Of a DNA stretch of 54,453 bases, positions 25,995 to 34,665 are shown one piece after another. Every line of letters begins with the position of its first letter. Within the stretch, counting starts at the first letter, position 1. This stretch comes from Planctomycetes bacterium TMED75. GTDB taxonomy: Bacteria; Planctomycetota; Phycisphaerae; Phycisphaerales; SM1A02. The notes beneath the pieces were generated by a model. It made no database searches. It was not told where the DNA came from and saw only the letters and a list, made by a program, of their open reading frames with translations. The stretch is from the NCBI GenBank assembly GCA_002171655.1, contig NHEC01000047.1, forward strand, positions 1 to 54,453, in the 5' to 3' direction. Made by a program: the position numbers and the translations under genes.

Positions 25995-26647
25995 CCAAGA
26001 CAATGAAGACCCCCTCCCACATTCTGGACCTGGCAAAGAAAGCCTCTGATGCCGGACGATGGTTCGAGGCAGAGCTCATGACGCTCAAACTGATCGAGGA
26101 TGCACGAGGCGCCTTTGATTTTGACGCGATGGCGGCCGCGGTTCCGGTACTTCGTGATGCACGCATGGCTCGGTTTGAAGAAGCCTTCAGGGTGGCAGAC
26201 GGCACCATTCAGCTTCTCGAGGAATCCCTCGAAGAGGAGGCTGTCGTCACGCCCGGTTGCTGGCTGATTCAACCCCCCCTGGTGGCTGCCGATGGCAGAA
26301 GTCTTCGACAACTGGCGATCGAGCAAGAGGTGCCCGTTGCGGCACTCTGTCGAGAACCCCTGACTCAGCTGGGTCTTCAACCGATCGTCTCGATCGGTCG
26401 AATCACCGTCAGGACCAAGATCGACCCCCCTGATCAACCGGAAACTCCGGACATGGACTGGTATCGATACGCGCTCGATGAGCTGGGTGAATCCGCGATC
26501 GACTCGGTCGATACCGGCATCGACATCGTCAAGCAGGTTGATGCACTCCTCGACCGGATCAATACCGTCCAGGAACACGCACGATTGCACGACGCACTCG
26601 AGGAGACCTGTCGCCTGGCAGCGGAATCGATGCGAAACCGCAGCTAG
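25991..26647 (+). CDS. Protein of unknown function, second of coupled pair
   Basis: 218 residues starting at an ATG that overlaps the preceding stop. The first 90 residues are helical (HILDLAKKASDAGRWFEAELMTLKLI resembles one TPR-like helix pair), the middle is beta-rich (GCWLIQPPLVAADGRSLRQLA, LGLQPIVSIGRITVRTKID), and the C-terminus helical again (GIDIVKQVDALLDRINTVQ). Cytoplasmic by appearance. Family not recognised; together with the preceding gene it looks like a lineage-specific pair. Confidence 0.65.
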   Translation: MTKTMKTPSHILDLAKKASDAGRWFEAELMTLKLIEDARGAFDFDAMAAAVPVLRDARMARFEEAFRVADGTIQLLEESLEEEAVVTPGCWLIQPPLVAADGRSLRQLAIEQEVPVAALCREPLTQLGLQPIVSIGRITVRTKIDPPDQPETPDMDWYRYALDELGESAIDSVDTGIDIVKQVDALLDRINTVQEHARLHDALEETCRLAAESMRNRS

Positions 26648-26663
26648 GATCCCAGGAATCGAT

Positions 26664-27269
26664 CTACGGCTCGGTTCGCACCGGTTGCCCCCGTGGTCGG
26701 ATTCGGTCGAACGCCGTCGGACGCTTTTGCAGACGATCGACCATCGCACCGAGTGACTGCGGCCTCAATCCCCAGGAATCGACTCCAACATCCGTTGATC
26801 TGCCCACTTCCTCGATGGTTCCATGGGTATGGCCATACAGGTGCAGGGATCCGTCATGACGTCCTTGCCAGACCCTGAGCGGGTAGTGAGAGAGGACCAG
26901 GCGCACCGGCGAGGCATCAGCGGTTCCCATATCGAACTTGAAACTCAGGATGTCGTGGACAGAATCAAAGAGCCGGTCGAATCGTTGCTTGGAATGTGGG
27001 TCGTGGTTGCCGCGAATCAAGATGATGCGCCTGCACTGGATCCGGTCACGGATCGACTCCGCGATCTGGGATCGCGAGGATTCTACATCACCCACGAAGT
27101 CACCCAAGTGAAAGAGAATATCGTCGGGACCCACAACGTCGTTGATCTGATCGATCAAGTGATCATTCATGGCTTCCACTGTTGCGAAATCACGTCCGAA
27201 TCGACGACAGATCACCTCCTCGCCGAAGTGTGTGTCTGAAGTGACGAAGATTCGACCGCTCAAGTCCAA
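26664..27269 (-). CDS. Calcineurin-like metallophosphoesterase
   Basis: 201 residues from a TTG at 27269 with GAGG five bases upstream. All metal-binding motifs are present in order: SDTHFGE (about 11-17), HLGDFVGD (about 54-61), RGNHDP (about 89-94), LSHYPL (about 129) and YGHTHG (about 145). The size and the xHFG start are those of small bacterial phosphoesterases of unknown substrate. The gene overlaps the end of the M24 peptidase gene by ten bases, so the two are co-transcribed. Convergent with the unknown pair to its left. Confidence 0.88.
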   Translation of the reverse strand: MDLSGRIFVTSDTHFGEEVICRRFGRDFATVEAMNDHLIDQINDVVGPDDILFHLGDFVGDVESSRSQIAESIRDRIQCRRIILIRGNHDPHSKQRFDRLFDSVHDILSFKFDMGTADASPVRLVLSHYPLRVWQGRHDGSLHLYGHTHGTIEEVGRSTDVGVDSWGLRPQSLGAMVDRLQKRPTAFDRIRPRGQPVRTEP

Positions 27270-28411
27270 GAGAGTCCCTCTGGAAGCTTATTGAAGTTCA
27301 GGCAACCGGTACTGGTCACCACCACCATGTCCTCCACCCGAATTCCACCGGTCGCGTGCGAATACAGGCCGGGTTCAACGGTAAGGACATCGCCTTCGAC
27401 CAAAGCAGGCCCCTTGAAATCAAGCAGCGGTGGTTCGTGGACCAAGAGGCCGACACCATGTCCGGTTCCGTGCACCATGCCACACCAAGAAGAATCGGCC
27501 CCCGAGGGCGGAAGTCCGGTGTGGTACCCATGAGACTGAATAACGCCGATCGTCGCCTGGTGCACCGACTCGCCCGTTGCCTTGGAACTGACGGCTGCGA
27601 TGCCTGCGGCCTTTGCCTCGACCACCGCGGCATGCATTCGACGGACTTCTTCCGGAATCCCGCCATTGACCACGGTACGGGTGCAATCGCCGTGGTAACT
27701 GGTCTGCTTGCTGTGCGGAAAGATGTCGACGATGACCGGTTCGCTGGTGCGAAGTGGGCCGGTGCCATGGGCGTGGCAATCCGCGGCCTGAGGTCCACCG
27801 GCAACGATCGATCCAGGATTGTCGTAGCCAAGGGCCAGTAGTGCTTGATCTATGTGAAGACGAACCCGCTCGGAGGTGAGATCCGAACCCTGGTGCTGCA
27901 GAACACCCCGGGCGTCGGGGAGAGCGGATCCGATCAGGCAGCACACTTCCTCCATCACCCGCTCGGTATCCGCCTGCGCCTGACGAAGTGCCTCAAGTTC
28001 ATCCTCAGACTTCGATCGACGGTCAACCACTCCAAGCTCTGGGTCGTACCCAACAGCCAGCCCAGCTCGCTGGAGCTCATGCACATAAATGAACGGGGTG
28101 GAGCGATCGACCATGACCCGATCCGGCCTCATCTTACGGAGACACTCTGCGGTGGCTTGAGCGGTTGCAGTGGCTCGATCTCCACTGAGGCCTCCTTCGG
28201 GAACATGATCTGCGGGAACCTGAACTTCGTCCGCGATCGCGTCACGACGAGCGCGATCGGCCTCGATGTCCCGAATGACCAACAGGGTCGTGCCATCGGA
28301 TTTCATGATCCAGGCGGCGGGATCACCGGCAGAAAAACGGATTCGGTGGAAGAGAGCGGTGTTTTCGCTGGGTACACCACCGATCAATCGAACGTTCTGG
28401 TCGTCATGCAT
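27260..28411 (-). CDS. M24-family metallopeptidase (Xaa-Pro aminopeptidase-like)
   Basis: 383 residues. The pita-bread catalytic domain occupies the C-terminal two thirds and has the metal ligands: Asp in PVIVDIFPH and in YHGDCTRT, His in VHGTGHGVG (with the second active-site His), Glu in LTVEPGLY, Glu in GIRVEDMV. The N-terminal creatinase-like domain (about 1-140) is present, as in PepP/PepQ relatives. It would remove N-terminal residues before proline or cleave Xaa-Pro dipeptides; which is not visible. Starts divergently from the lipoprotein gene at 28466. Confidence 0.9.
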   Translation of the reverse strand: MHDDQNVRLIGGVPSENTALFHRIRFSAGDPAAWIMKSDGTTLLVIRDIEADRARRDAIADEVQVPADHVPEGGLSGDRATATAQATAECLRKMRPDRVMVDRSTPFIYVHELQRAGLAVGYDPELGVVDRRSKSEDELEALRQAQADTERVMEEVCCLIGSALPDARGVLQHQGSDLTSERVRLHIDQALLALGYDNPGSIVAGGPQAADCHAHGTGPLRTSEPVIVDIFPHSKQTSYHGDCTRTVVNGGIPEEVRRMHAAVVEAKAAGIAAVSSKATGESVHQATIGVIQSHGYHTGLPPSGADSSWCGMVHGTGHGVGLLVHEPPLLDFKGPALVEGDVLTVEPGLYSHATGGIRVEDMVVVTSTGCLNFNKLPEGLSWT

Positions 28412-28465
28412 AGTCCAATCAGGGTATCCTCAATCAAGATTATTCGCTCTTTGAAAGGACCAAGC

Positions 28466-28810
28466 ATGTCGCAAAAGACTACCCTCCTCGTGATCTCCCT
28501 GAGCTGCCTTCTGATTGCAGGTTGTGCAACCAACATCTCGGGCACCTGGCAAGGACGCGGGTCGATGGCTGAAGGTCCCTTCAGCTTTGGAGCCGTGACC
28601 TTCGCACCTGATGGCACCTATACCGCCGAGGCCAAGTACGGCAATACCACCCGAGCGGTCACCGGGACCTATACGGTCACCGGTGACAAGATCATCCTCT
28701 TTGGCGAACCGTTCGGTGAACGGACCTACACGATGAAGAAGGACGACAGCGCACTGGTCTTCACGGATCCAACCAGCGGGAATTCGATGACTCTCGACCG
28801 ATTCAACTGA
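28466..28810 (+). CDS. Small lipoprotein
   Basis: 114 residues. A lipoprotein signal peptide ends in LLIAGC (Cys 21), preceded by AAAGGA as ribosome binding site. The mature part is a short beta-rich domain: ISGTWQGRGS, VTFAPDGTYTAEAKYG, GTYTVTGDKIILFG. The 'GTW...F..DGtY......GtY...gd.I' pattern is that of small lipocalin-like/META-like exported domains in which each strand carries a Gly-Thr turn. Function unknown. Divergent from the M24 gene, convergent with glutamate decarboxylase. Confidence 0.75.
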   Translation: MSQKTTLLVISLSCLLIAGCATNISGTWQGRGSMAEGPFSFGAVTFAPDGTYTAEAKYGNTTRAVTGTYTVTGDKIILFGEPFGERTYTMKKDDSALVFTDPTSGNSMTLDRFN

Positions 28811-28831
28811 TCGAGCAGCCAAATCACAGAC

Positions 28832-30223
28832 TCAGTGGTGGAACCCTTCACCCTCAGTGGTCGGTGCGTTCTTCGGGCGGTCTTCGAAGTACTCGATCAC
28901 TCGCTTCAAGTCGATGAGAAGGTTGTCGGCCATGTCGAGGCTGAAGTCCTCCTTGACCACGATTCTTTGGACGACGAGATCCGAACGGTTCTTCGGCATC
29001 GGATAGGCGGGTACCAGCCAACCACGCTCCCTGAGTTTCTGAGCGACGTCGTACAAGGTGTAGCTCGCGGTCTTGGCATAATCTTCGTTCATCTGCCAAC
29101 AGAAGACCGGAATATCGCTGCCGTCGGTGATGAGATCGAAAGGCTTCAAGGCACCGATGCGGCTACTGAGCGATTTTGCAACATCCTGACTGGCCTGGTG
29201 GACCTTGCGGTATCCCTCCCTGCCCAATCGAAGGAAGTTGTAATACTGACCGATGATGCGATTACCGGGCCTGGAGAAATTGATCGATAGATCGAGCATG
29301 TCTCCACCCAGGTACTTCACATGAAAGACCAGATCCTCGGGAAGATCTGCGGGCTCACGGAAGATGACCCAACCGACACCGGGGTATACCAAACCGTACT
29401 TATGACCCGAGGCATTGATCGACTTGACTCGAGGCAGACGGAAATCCCACTTGATCTCAGGTTGAATGAAGGGTGCGACAAACCCGCCACTAGCACCATC
29501 GACGTGAATTGGAATGTCGAGTCCGGTCTTCTTTTCGTAGGCGTCCAGGGCATCGGAGAGCTTCTCGATCGGCTCGTAACGACCATCGAAGGTGGAACCC
29601 ATGATACCCACCACACCAATGGTGTTCTCGTCGATCAGCTTGACCGCTTCCTCGGGACCGAGCGTAAAACGATCACCTTCAGCAGTGACCTCACGAGGCT
29701 CGACATCCCAGTACCGACAGAACTTGTGCCAGCACACCTGAACATTGGCGCCCATGATCAGATTGGGCTTTTCGATGGACTTGCCTTCAGCCTTGCGGCG
29801 GTTGCGCCAACGCCACTTCATGCCCATTCCACCAAGCATGCAGGCCTCGCTGGAGCCGATCGTCGACGTTCCGACTGCATTCTCATGATCGGGCGCATTC
29901 CAGAGTTCCGCCACCATCTTGATGCATCGCTGCTCGATCTCGGCGGTCTGCGGATACTCGTCGCGGTCGACCATATTCTTGTCGAGCGCATTGGCCAAGA
30001 GCTTGTCCGCCTCATCATCCATCCAGGTGGTGACGAAGGTGGCGAGATTGAGCATCGAGTAGCCATCGAGTCTGAGCTCGTCATGAATGATCTGGTAGGC
30101 CGTTGCCGGAAGCATGCTTTGCTGGGGAAGCTCGTACTTTGGAACCTCCTGCTCGAGTCCGCGGGCGGCATAGGTGGGTACAAGAGTACTGGGCCGATTT
30201 GTCTGGTTGATTTCCTGAGTCAA
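28832..30223 (-). CDS. Glutamate decarboxylase (PLP-dependent)
   Basis: 463 residues from a TTG at 30223 with AGGAG seven bases upstream. Group II decarboxylase features: LNLATFVTTWMDDEADKL, the GTSTIGSSEACMLGG segment, HVDGASGGFVAPF (PLP-binding Asp), and INASGHKYGLVYPGVGW with the PLP Lys. Length and sequence match GadA/GadB, which convert glutamate to GABA and consume a proton. No antiporter (GadC) gene is beside it, so an acid-resistance role is not evident; GABA synthesis or stress metabolism is possible. Single-gene unit between a lipoprotein gene and the ABC-F gene. Confidence 0.95.
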   Translation of the reverse strand: MTQEINQTNRPSTLVPTYAARGLEQEVPKYELPQQSMLPATAYQIIHDELRLDGYSMLNLATFVTTWMDDEADKLLANALDKNMVDRDEYPQTAEIEQRCIKMVAELWNAPDHENAVGTSTIGSSEACMLGGMGMKWRWRNRRKAEGKSIEKPNLIMGANVQVCWHKFCRYWDVEPREVTAEGDRFTLGPEEAVKLIDENTIGVVGIMGSTFDGRYEPIEKLSDALDAYEKKTGLDIPIHVDGASGGFVAPFIQPEIKWDFRLPRVKSINASGHKYGLVYPGVGWVIFREPADLPEDLVFHVKYLGGDMLDLSINFSRPGNRIIGQYYNFLRLGREGYRKVHQASQDVAKSLSSRIGALKPFDLITDGSDIPVFCWQMNEDYAKTASYTLYDVAQKLRERGWLVPAYPMPKNRSDLVVQRIVVKEDFSLDMADNLLIDLKRVIEYFEDRPKNAPTTEGEGFHH

Positions 30224-30286
30224 GATCTGCTCCTATGGGTTGCCGCACAAGAAGAGCCTGCCACTAGATGGCGGCGGGCCTGAGAT

Positions 30287-31972
30287 TTAGCTGCGAGTCA
30301 GTTTACGGTACTTAATGCGAGTCGGGCGGTTGGCGGACTCGCCCAGGCGACGTTTTCGATCGTCTTCGTAGGCACTCCAGTTACCCGGGAACCACACGAC
30401 ATTCGAATCCCCCTCGAAAGCGAGAATGTGAGTGGCGATGCGATCCAGGAACCAACGGTCGTGACTAATCACCAGTGCACATCCGGCAAAGTTCAGGATT
30501 GCCTCTTCGAGGGATCTCATGATGTTGACATCCAGGTCGTTGGTGGGCTCATCAAGAAGGAGAACATTCGCTTCGGAGCGAAGCATCCGGGCAAGGTGAA
30601 CCCGGTTGCGTTCACCGCCAGATAGATCATCACAGATCTTCTGCTGATCGGTTCCGGTGAACCCAAAGCGGGCAACGTAGGCGCGTGAGTTGAGCTTGAG
30701 GCTCCCCAACTTGATCTCCTCGTCCCCATCGGAAATCGCCTCCCAGATCGAAAGACCCTCAGGAATTGAATCGCGTCCCTGCTCCACGTAACCCAGCTTG
30801 ACCGTAGAGCCAACCTGAAAGGAACCAGCGTCAGGAGTTTCAGTTCCCAGCACCATACGGAACAAGGTGGTCTTTCCAGCACCATTGGGACCCACCACCC
30901 CAACGATTGCATTCGCCGGAACGTTGAAGGAGAGGTTGTCGTAAAGAAGTTTTTCGTCGAACCCCTTGGCGATATCGACGGCTTCGATTACCTGGCTGCC
31001 AAGACGTGGTCCGGGAGGGATGTAGAGTTCGATCTCCTCCGATCGTTTCGACTGCTCCTCGGAAGCCATCGCGTCGTAGGCATTGAGACGGGCTTTGTTC
31101 TTGGCCTGCCGACCTTGCGGGTTCTGTCGGACCCATTCCAATTCTCGTTGGAGGGCACGCCGTCGCTTATGCGCCTGCTTTGCCTCCAGAGCCAGCCGGG
31201 CATCCTTCTGCTCGAGCCATGAAGAGTAGTTTCCCTTCCAGGGAATACCTTCGCCCCGATCGAGTTCAAGAATCCAACCCGCAACGTTGTCCAGGAAGTA
31301 ACGGTCATGGGTGACGGCAATGATCGTTCCGGGAAACCGGGCCAAATGTTGCTCGAGCCATTGGACGCTTTCAGCATCGAGATGGTTGGTCGGTTCATCA
31401 AGGAGGAGGATGTCGGGCTCACTGAGTAGGAGACGGCACAGTGCGACACGTCTTTTCTCACCACCGGATAGGGTTGAGCAGGATTGGTCAGGCGGTGGAC
31501 AACGCAGAGCATCCATGGCTTGCTCAAGACGGGATTCGATCTCCCACCCACCAAGGCGTTCAATCTCGTCCTGAACCTCACCCTGCTTCTCGAGCAGCGA
31601 CTCCATTTCTTCGGGCGACATCTCCTGAGCAAAGCGTTCGGAGATGCTCTCGAACTCCTCGAGCAAGCCCATCACCTTACCAGCACCTTCCTGGACGACT
31701 TCGAGAACGGTCCGCGATTCGTTTCGGAGCGGCTCCTGTTCCAAATAACCGGTGGAGAAGCCTTTGGCCATTTGCACCTGACCCTCGTATTCGGAATCTT
31801 CACCTGCAATGATCCGAAGTACAGTGCTCTTACCAGCTCCGTTGAGCCCTAGAACTCCAATCTTCGCCCCATAATAAAAAGACAGGGAGATGTCCTTGAT
31901 GATCGACTTCTTGTTGATGGTCTTTGAAATACCCATCATCGAAAAGATGATCTTTTCGCCATCAGCGCTCAT
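30287..31972 (-). CDS. ettA: Energy-dependent translational throttle protein EttA (ABC-F)
   Basis: 561 residues from the ATG at 31972, which gives the EttA N-terminus (SADGEKIIFSMMGISK); an ATG at 32008 adds twelve unrelated residues. Two ABC domains: Walker A GLNGAGKST and signature TLSGGEKRR, then GPNGAGKTT and DLSGGERNR; both have LLLDEPTNxLD Walker B. The linker between them is rich in Arg/Lys and helical (QAHKRRRALQRELEW), and no membrane domain is present. EttA binds the ribosomal E site and gates the first peptide bond according to the ATP/ADP ratio. Confidence 0.95.
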   Translation of the reverse strand: MSADGEKIIFSMMGISKTINKKSIIKDISLSFYYGAKIGVLGLNGAGKSTVLRIIAGEDSEYEGQVQMAKGFSTGYLEQEPLRNESRTVLEVVQEGAGKVMGLLEEFESISERFAQEMSPEEMESLLEKQGEVQDEIERLGGWEIESRLEQAMDALRCPPPDQSCSTLSGGEKRRVALCRLLLSEPDILLLDEPTNHLDAESVQWLEQHLARFPGTIIAVTHDRYFLDNVAGWILELDRGEGIPWKGNYSSWLEQKDARLALEAKQAHKRRRALQRELEWVRQNPQGRQAKNKARLNAYDAMASEEQSKRSEEIELYIPPGPRLGSQVIEAVDIAKGFDEKLLYDNLSFNVPANAIVGVVGPNGAGKTTLFRMVLGTETPDAGSFQVGSTVKLGYVEQGRDSIPEGLSIWEAISDGDEEIKLGSLKLNSRAYVARFGFTGTDQQKICDDLSGGERNRVHLARMLRSEANVLLLDEPTNDLDVNIMRSLEEAILNFAGCALVISHDRWFLDRIATHILAFEGDSNVVWFPGNWSAYEDDRKRRLGESANRPTRIKYRKLTRS

Positions 31973-32038
31973 GGTGTAGGCTCCAATTCCTAGCGGGAGT
32001 GAAACCACACCATACCCGCTGGTCCGGACAGGAACGAA

Positions 32039-32896
32039 GTGCCGGGATTCATTTGTTCAGATCTGGAGAACAAGGACGTGTTCGCGAGGAAACACAGACA
32101 AAAGACCAAGATGCTGCCCTTCGAGATTCTCATGGGGGGAGTCTCGATCTACAGCGTCGTGGTGGTCATCATCCAGTTGTCGCTTCCCGAGAAATCAGAG
32201 ATGAGGGCCCTGTTCAGCTACTTTGACACCCTCGCCTGCGTGATCTTCTGGGTTGGTATCGTGTTCCATCTTTTCCGCGAAGAACACCGATGGCGATACC
32301 TGTTCAGCTGGGGAATCCTGGATTTGGTCTCTGCAATACCGGGCATGCCTCTGCTGAGGTTTTTTCGAATCCTCAGGATTCTGAGACTGATCAAGATTGC
32401 CCATCGACCAAGTGACCTCACTGATGCCATTCAAAGAGCTCCGAGCGCTTCACTGATCTACCTGATGGGTCTGCTGCTGATCACGATTTACAGCGCGGCG
32501 TGTGCGGGCGTTCTGTACTTCGAGGGGCAGGGCGACAAGGTGGAGATAAAGACCGGAGCGGATGCGATGTGGTTTGGCCTGGTCACGATCTCGACGGTCG
32601 GCTACGGAGGCTTTGTACCGGTCACCACAGGTGCCCGAATCTGTGCCGCATTCCTGATGCTGACCGGGATCAGTGTCTTCGCAAGCCTTGCTGGTTTTCT
32701 TCTCGAGCCACTCCGGCGCCTCGCCCAGGGAGGAACTCGCAAGCTGTCGACGGAGGACTTGGCCGGTCAGATAACGGAGCTCCAGATGATGCTTCAGAAG
32801 CACCTGGAGGACAAAGCCAAGGACATGGAGCAAGAGATGCAAGATGAATCGAGCGCGGAGCTCGACAAGCAAGAAGAACCAGACAGCACCGAATGA
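32039..32896 (+). CDS. Voltage-gated potassium channel (KvAP/Kch-type, six helices)
   Basis: 285 residues if begun at the GTG 32039; an ATG at 32111 just before the first helix is also likely. Helices S1-S4 are visible, with an S4 of regularly spaced arginines (RFFRILRILRLIKIAHR, about 103-119). The pore has the selectivity filter TISTVGYGG (about 182-190), specific for K+, then S6 (AAFLMLTGISVFASLAGFLLE). The last 50 residues form a charged coiled coil (LQMMLQKHLEDKAKDMEQEMQ) likely to help tetramer formation. No RCK domain is attached. Divergent from ettA, upstream of the initiator tRNA. Confidence 0.92.
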   Translation: MPGFICSDLENKDVFARKHRQKTKMLPFEILMGGVSIYSVVVVIIQLSLPEKSEMRALFSYFDTLACVIFWVGIVFHLFREEHRWRYLFSWGILDLVSAIPGMPLLRFFRILRILRLIKIAHRPSDLTDAIQRAPSASLIYLMGLLLITIYSAACAGVLYFEGQGDKVEIKTGADAMWFGLVTISTVGYGGFVPVTTGARICAAFLMLTGISVFASLAGFLLEPLRRLAQGGTRKLSTEDLAGQITELQMMLQKHLEDKAKDMEQEMQDESSAELDKQEEPDSTE

Positions 32897-33010
32897 CCTC
32901 CTGACTGCAGTGGACCCCCTTCCCAGGCGATTCAGCAGCGACTTCCGAATCACTCATCAGTGAATTCTTGACAGAAACCACAGGCCACCTATACTCCCTG
33001 ACCAACAGAT

Positions 33011-33084
<74 letters not shown>

Positions 33085-33091
33085 TTCAAGA

Positions 33092-33129
33092 CGAAGAGCC
33101 CTCTCTACAAGAGAGGGCTCTTCGCATTT
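33092..33129 (+). terminator. Terminator hairpin after tRNA-fMet
   Basis: CGAAGAGCCCTCTC (33092-33105) and GAGAGGGCTCTTCG (33111-33124) form a perfect 14-bp stem with a five-base loop, followed by CATTT. The T tract is short, but position and stem strength point to termination of the tRNA transcript. Confidence 0.7.
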
Positions 33130-33206
33130 GGGACCCACGAGTTCATTTTGCGCCGAGTGCGCAAAGCGCGGATGCTTAGGGCCATGAACAGGCGACATGC
33201 TCAGTC

Positions 33207-33842
33207 GTGTACTGCAGATCATGCGATTACAAGCTTGCGGGGCTCCTGAGAAATCAGTGTCCGGAGTGCTCGAGAGTGTTCAACCCTGCGGAGCCTGAAA
33301 GCTACGCCGTGATTTCGTCCACAACGATGTGGGCTCGGATGGCCGCGACCGGAATTCCCTTTGCCGTGGGACTGGCAGTGTTGATCTGGTTCTGCCTCAG
33401 TGCCCAGGAAATACTCGAGGTTGCTTTGATCATTCCATGTGGAGCGGTTGGCTTGGTCATGCTGCTGATCGTCATGCACCAAAGACGATCAGATCCACCT
33501 CGAATCAATCTGATCGCGCTTCTGCCATCGATCATCATGCTAGTGGCCTACTACTCACTGGTCACTCACGTGTATCTGAGCAAGGGCGACTGGACAATAT
33601 CCCATGCGAGTAAGGGCTTTTCCCAAGCACTGAAATGGCATGATGACATCGTGGCATACACATTTTTGATAGTCATCCTGTTCAACTGGCTGGGGCTTCC
33701 TGTGCTTGCGATTGGGAGCCTCATCCAACGTCGACTCCGAGGGCTGCACCCTGAACTGGCTGTCTATGGGATCTCGATGACCATCGCTGCGGGTCTGCTG
33801 CTTCCAGCACCTTCGGAATTCCAGAACTGGTTCATGGATTGA
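33207..33842 (+). CDS. Zinc-ribbon integral membrane protein of unknown function
   Basis: 211 residues from a GTG at 33207. The N-terminus is a zinc ribbon, CRSCDYKLAGL...CPECSRVFNP (Cys 3, 6, 17, 20), of the kind that opens many uncharacterised planctomycete membrane proteins. Four hydrophobic segments follow (ATGIPFAVGLAVLIWFCL, ALIIPCGAVGLVMLLIVM, LIALLPSIIMLVAYYSLV, TFLIVILFNWLGLPVLAIG) and a last one near the C-terminus. No catalytic motif. Monocistronic by position. Confidence 0.7.
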   Translation: MYCRSCDYKLAGLLRNQCPECSRVFNPAEPESYAVISSTTMWARMAATGIPFAVGLAVLIWFCLSAQEILEVALIIPCGAVGLVMLLIVMHQRRSDPPRINLIALLPSIIMLVAYYSLVTHVYLSKGDWTISHASKGFSQALKWHDDIVAYTFLIVILFNWLGLPVLAIGSLIQRRLRGLHPELAVYGISMTIAAGLLLPAPSEFQNWFMD

Positions 33843-33918
33843 AGACCATCATGGCGTTGCTATGACGGCAGCAGATCATGAGTCTGATGAGCTCAAAGAA
33901 CAATTGGCCGGGAGCTCA

Positions 33919-34575
33919 TCAGTCTTTCACCGTATTGATTGAGATCGGGACGTCGAACACCTGCCCCCAGTCTGCGAGGGCCCCCGAGGTACGCAACCAG
34001 GTTCCATTCCGATCAACCTGATAAACCCCGGGTGAAGCGATGACCAGCAACCAGACGGCTTCCTGATACATCGCAATTCCCTTCAAGGACGACTTGGAAA
34101 TGAGGGTTCCATCCTTGGAGCGAGCGATCAGCTTGATGTCGACCATGGCGGTCAGGTCTTTGGACCTCCAGATCGGCAGGATGAAGGTCTCGGAAGCATC
34201 AATACCACAGGTCTGTACGATCAAATCCAGTGTGATGTCCGCATCCTTGGAGACCACTTGAACACCGTGGTTCACGAGGATCATGCTGGTCATGTATCGA
34301 AGATATTCCCGCACATCAGACTGATCGCCGTCAAACCCAATGGTGGTGAATGACACGGTTTTACCCTGGAAGTCGGAAAACTTGATCTCGCGAAAGGCCT
34401 CACTGAGAGCAAGCCGGATTGAATTCTGGGAAACAGCTGATTTGTAGTCTCCGCCCGCCGGCAGGTTGGTGAATGTGCAGCCACCAGATCCGATCGCGAT
34501 GAGCAGAAGGCATGGAGTCATCATGCGAAGGACAAGGGAGCTGAGAAATCGAACGGGACACATTAGCTGACGCAT
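33919..34575 (-). CDS. Putative lipoprotein of unknown function
   Basis: 218 residues. The N-terminal hydrophobic segment ends in LLIAIGSGGC (Cys 33), a weak lipobox; a shorter start at the ATG 34563 would give a more usual signal length. The mature part alternates beta and helix (DADITLDLIVQTCGID, AMVDIKLIARSKDGTLIS), reminiscent of the GNA1162/LptE-like exported beta domains of other lipoproteins, but no family can be named. Monocistronic, same direction as the esterase gene upstream. Confidence 0.65.
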   Translation of the reverse strand: MRQLMCPVRFLSSLVLRMMTPCLLLIAIGSGGCTFTNLPAGGDYKSAVSQNSIRLALSEAFREIKFSDFQGKTVSFTTIGFDGDQSDVREYLRYMTSMILVNHGVQVVSKDADITLDLIVQTCGIDASETFILPIWRSKDLTAMVDIKLIARSKDGTLISKSSLKGIAMYQEAVWLLVIASPGVYQVDRNGTWLRTSGALADWGQVFDVPISINTVKD

Positions 34576-34665
34576 GAGAACCTCATTCAGATTGAGTCTC
34601 GAGGCAAAGGGCCTCGAATCGGAAGCAGCGATACCTTATAGGAGAAAAGGATCGAAGCGAAAGGT

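Noticed and set aside
25475-26749. 424-codon minus-strand open frame across the unknown pair
   Set aside because: Spans two coupled genes with proper ribosome site and overlap on the + strand; composition looks like an antisense shadow. The pair itself is of unknown family, so a faint doubt remains.
29321-30283. 320-codon + strand open frame opposite glutamate decarboxylase
   Set aside because: Shadow of the decarboxylase, no own family features.
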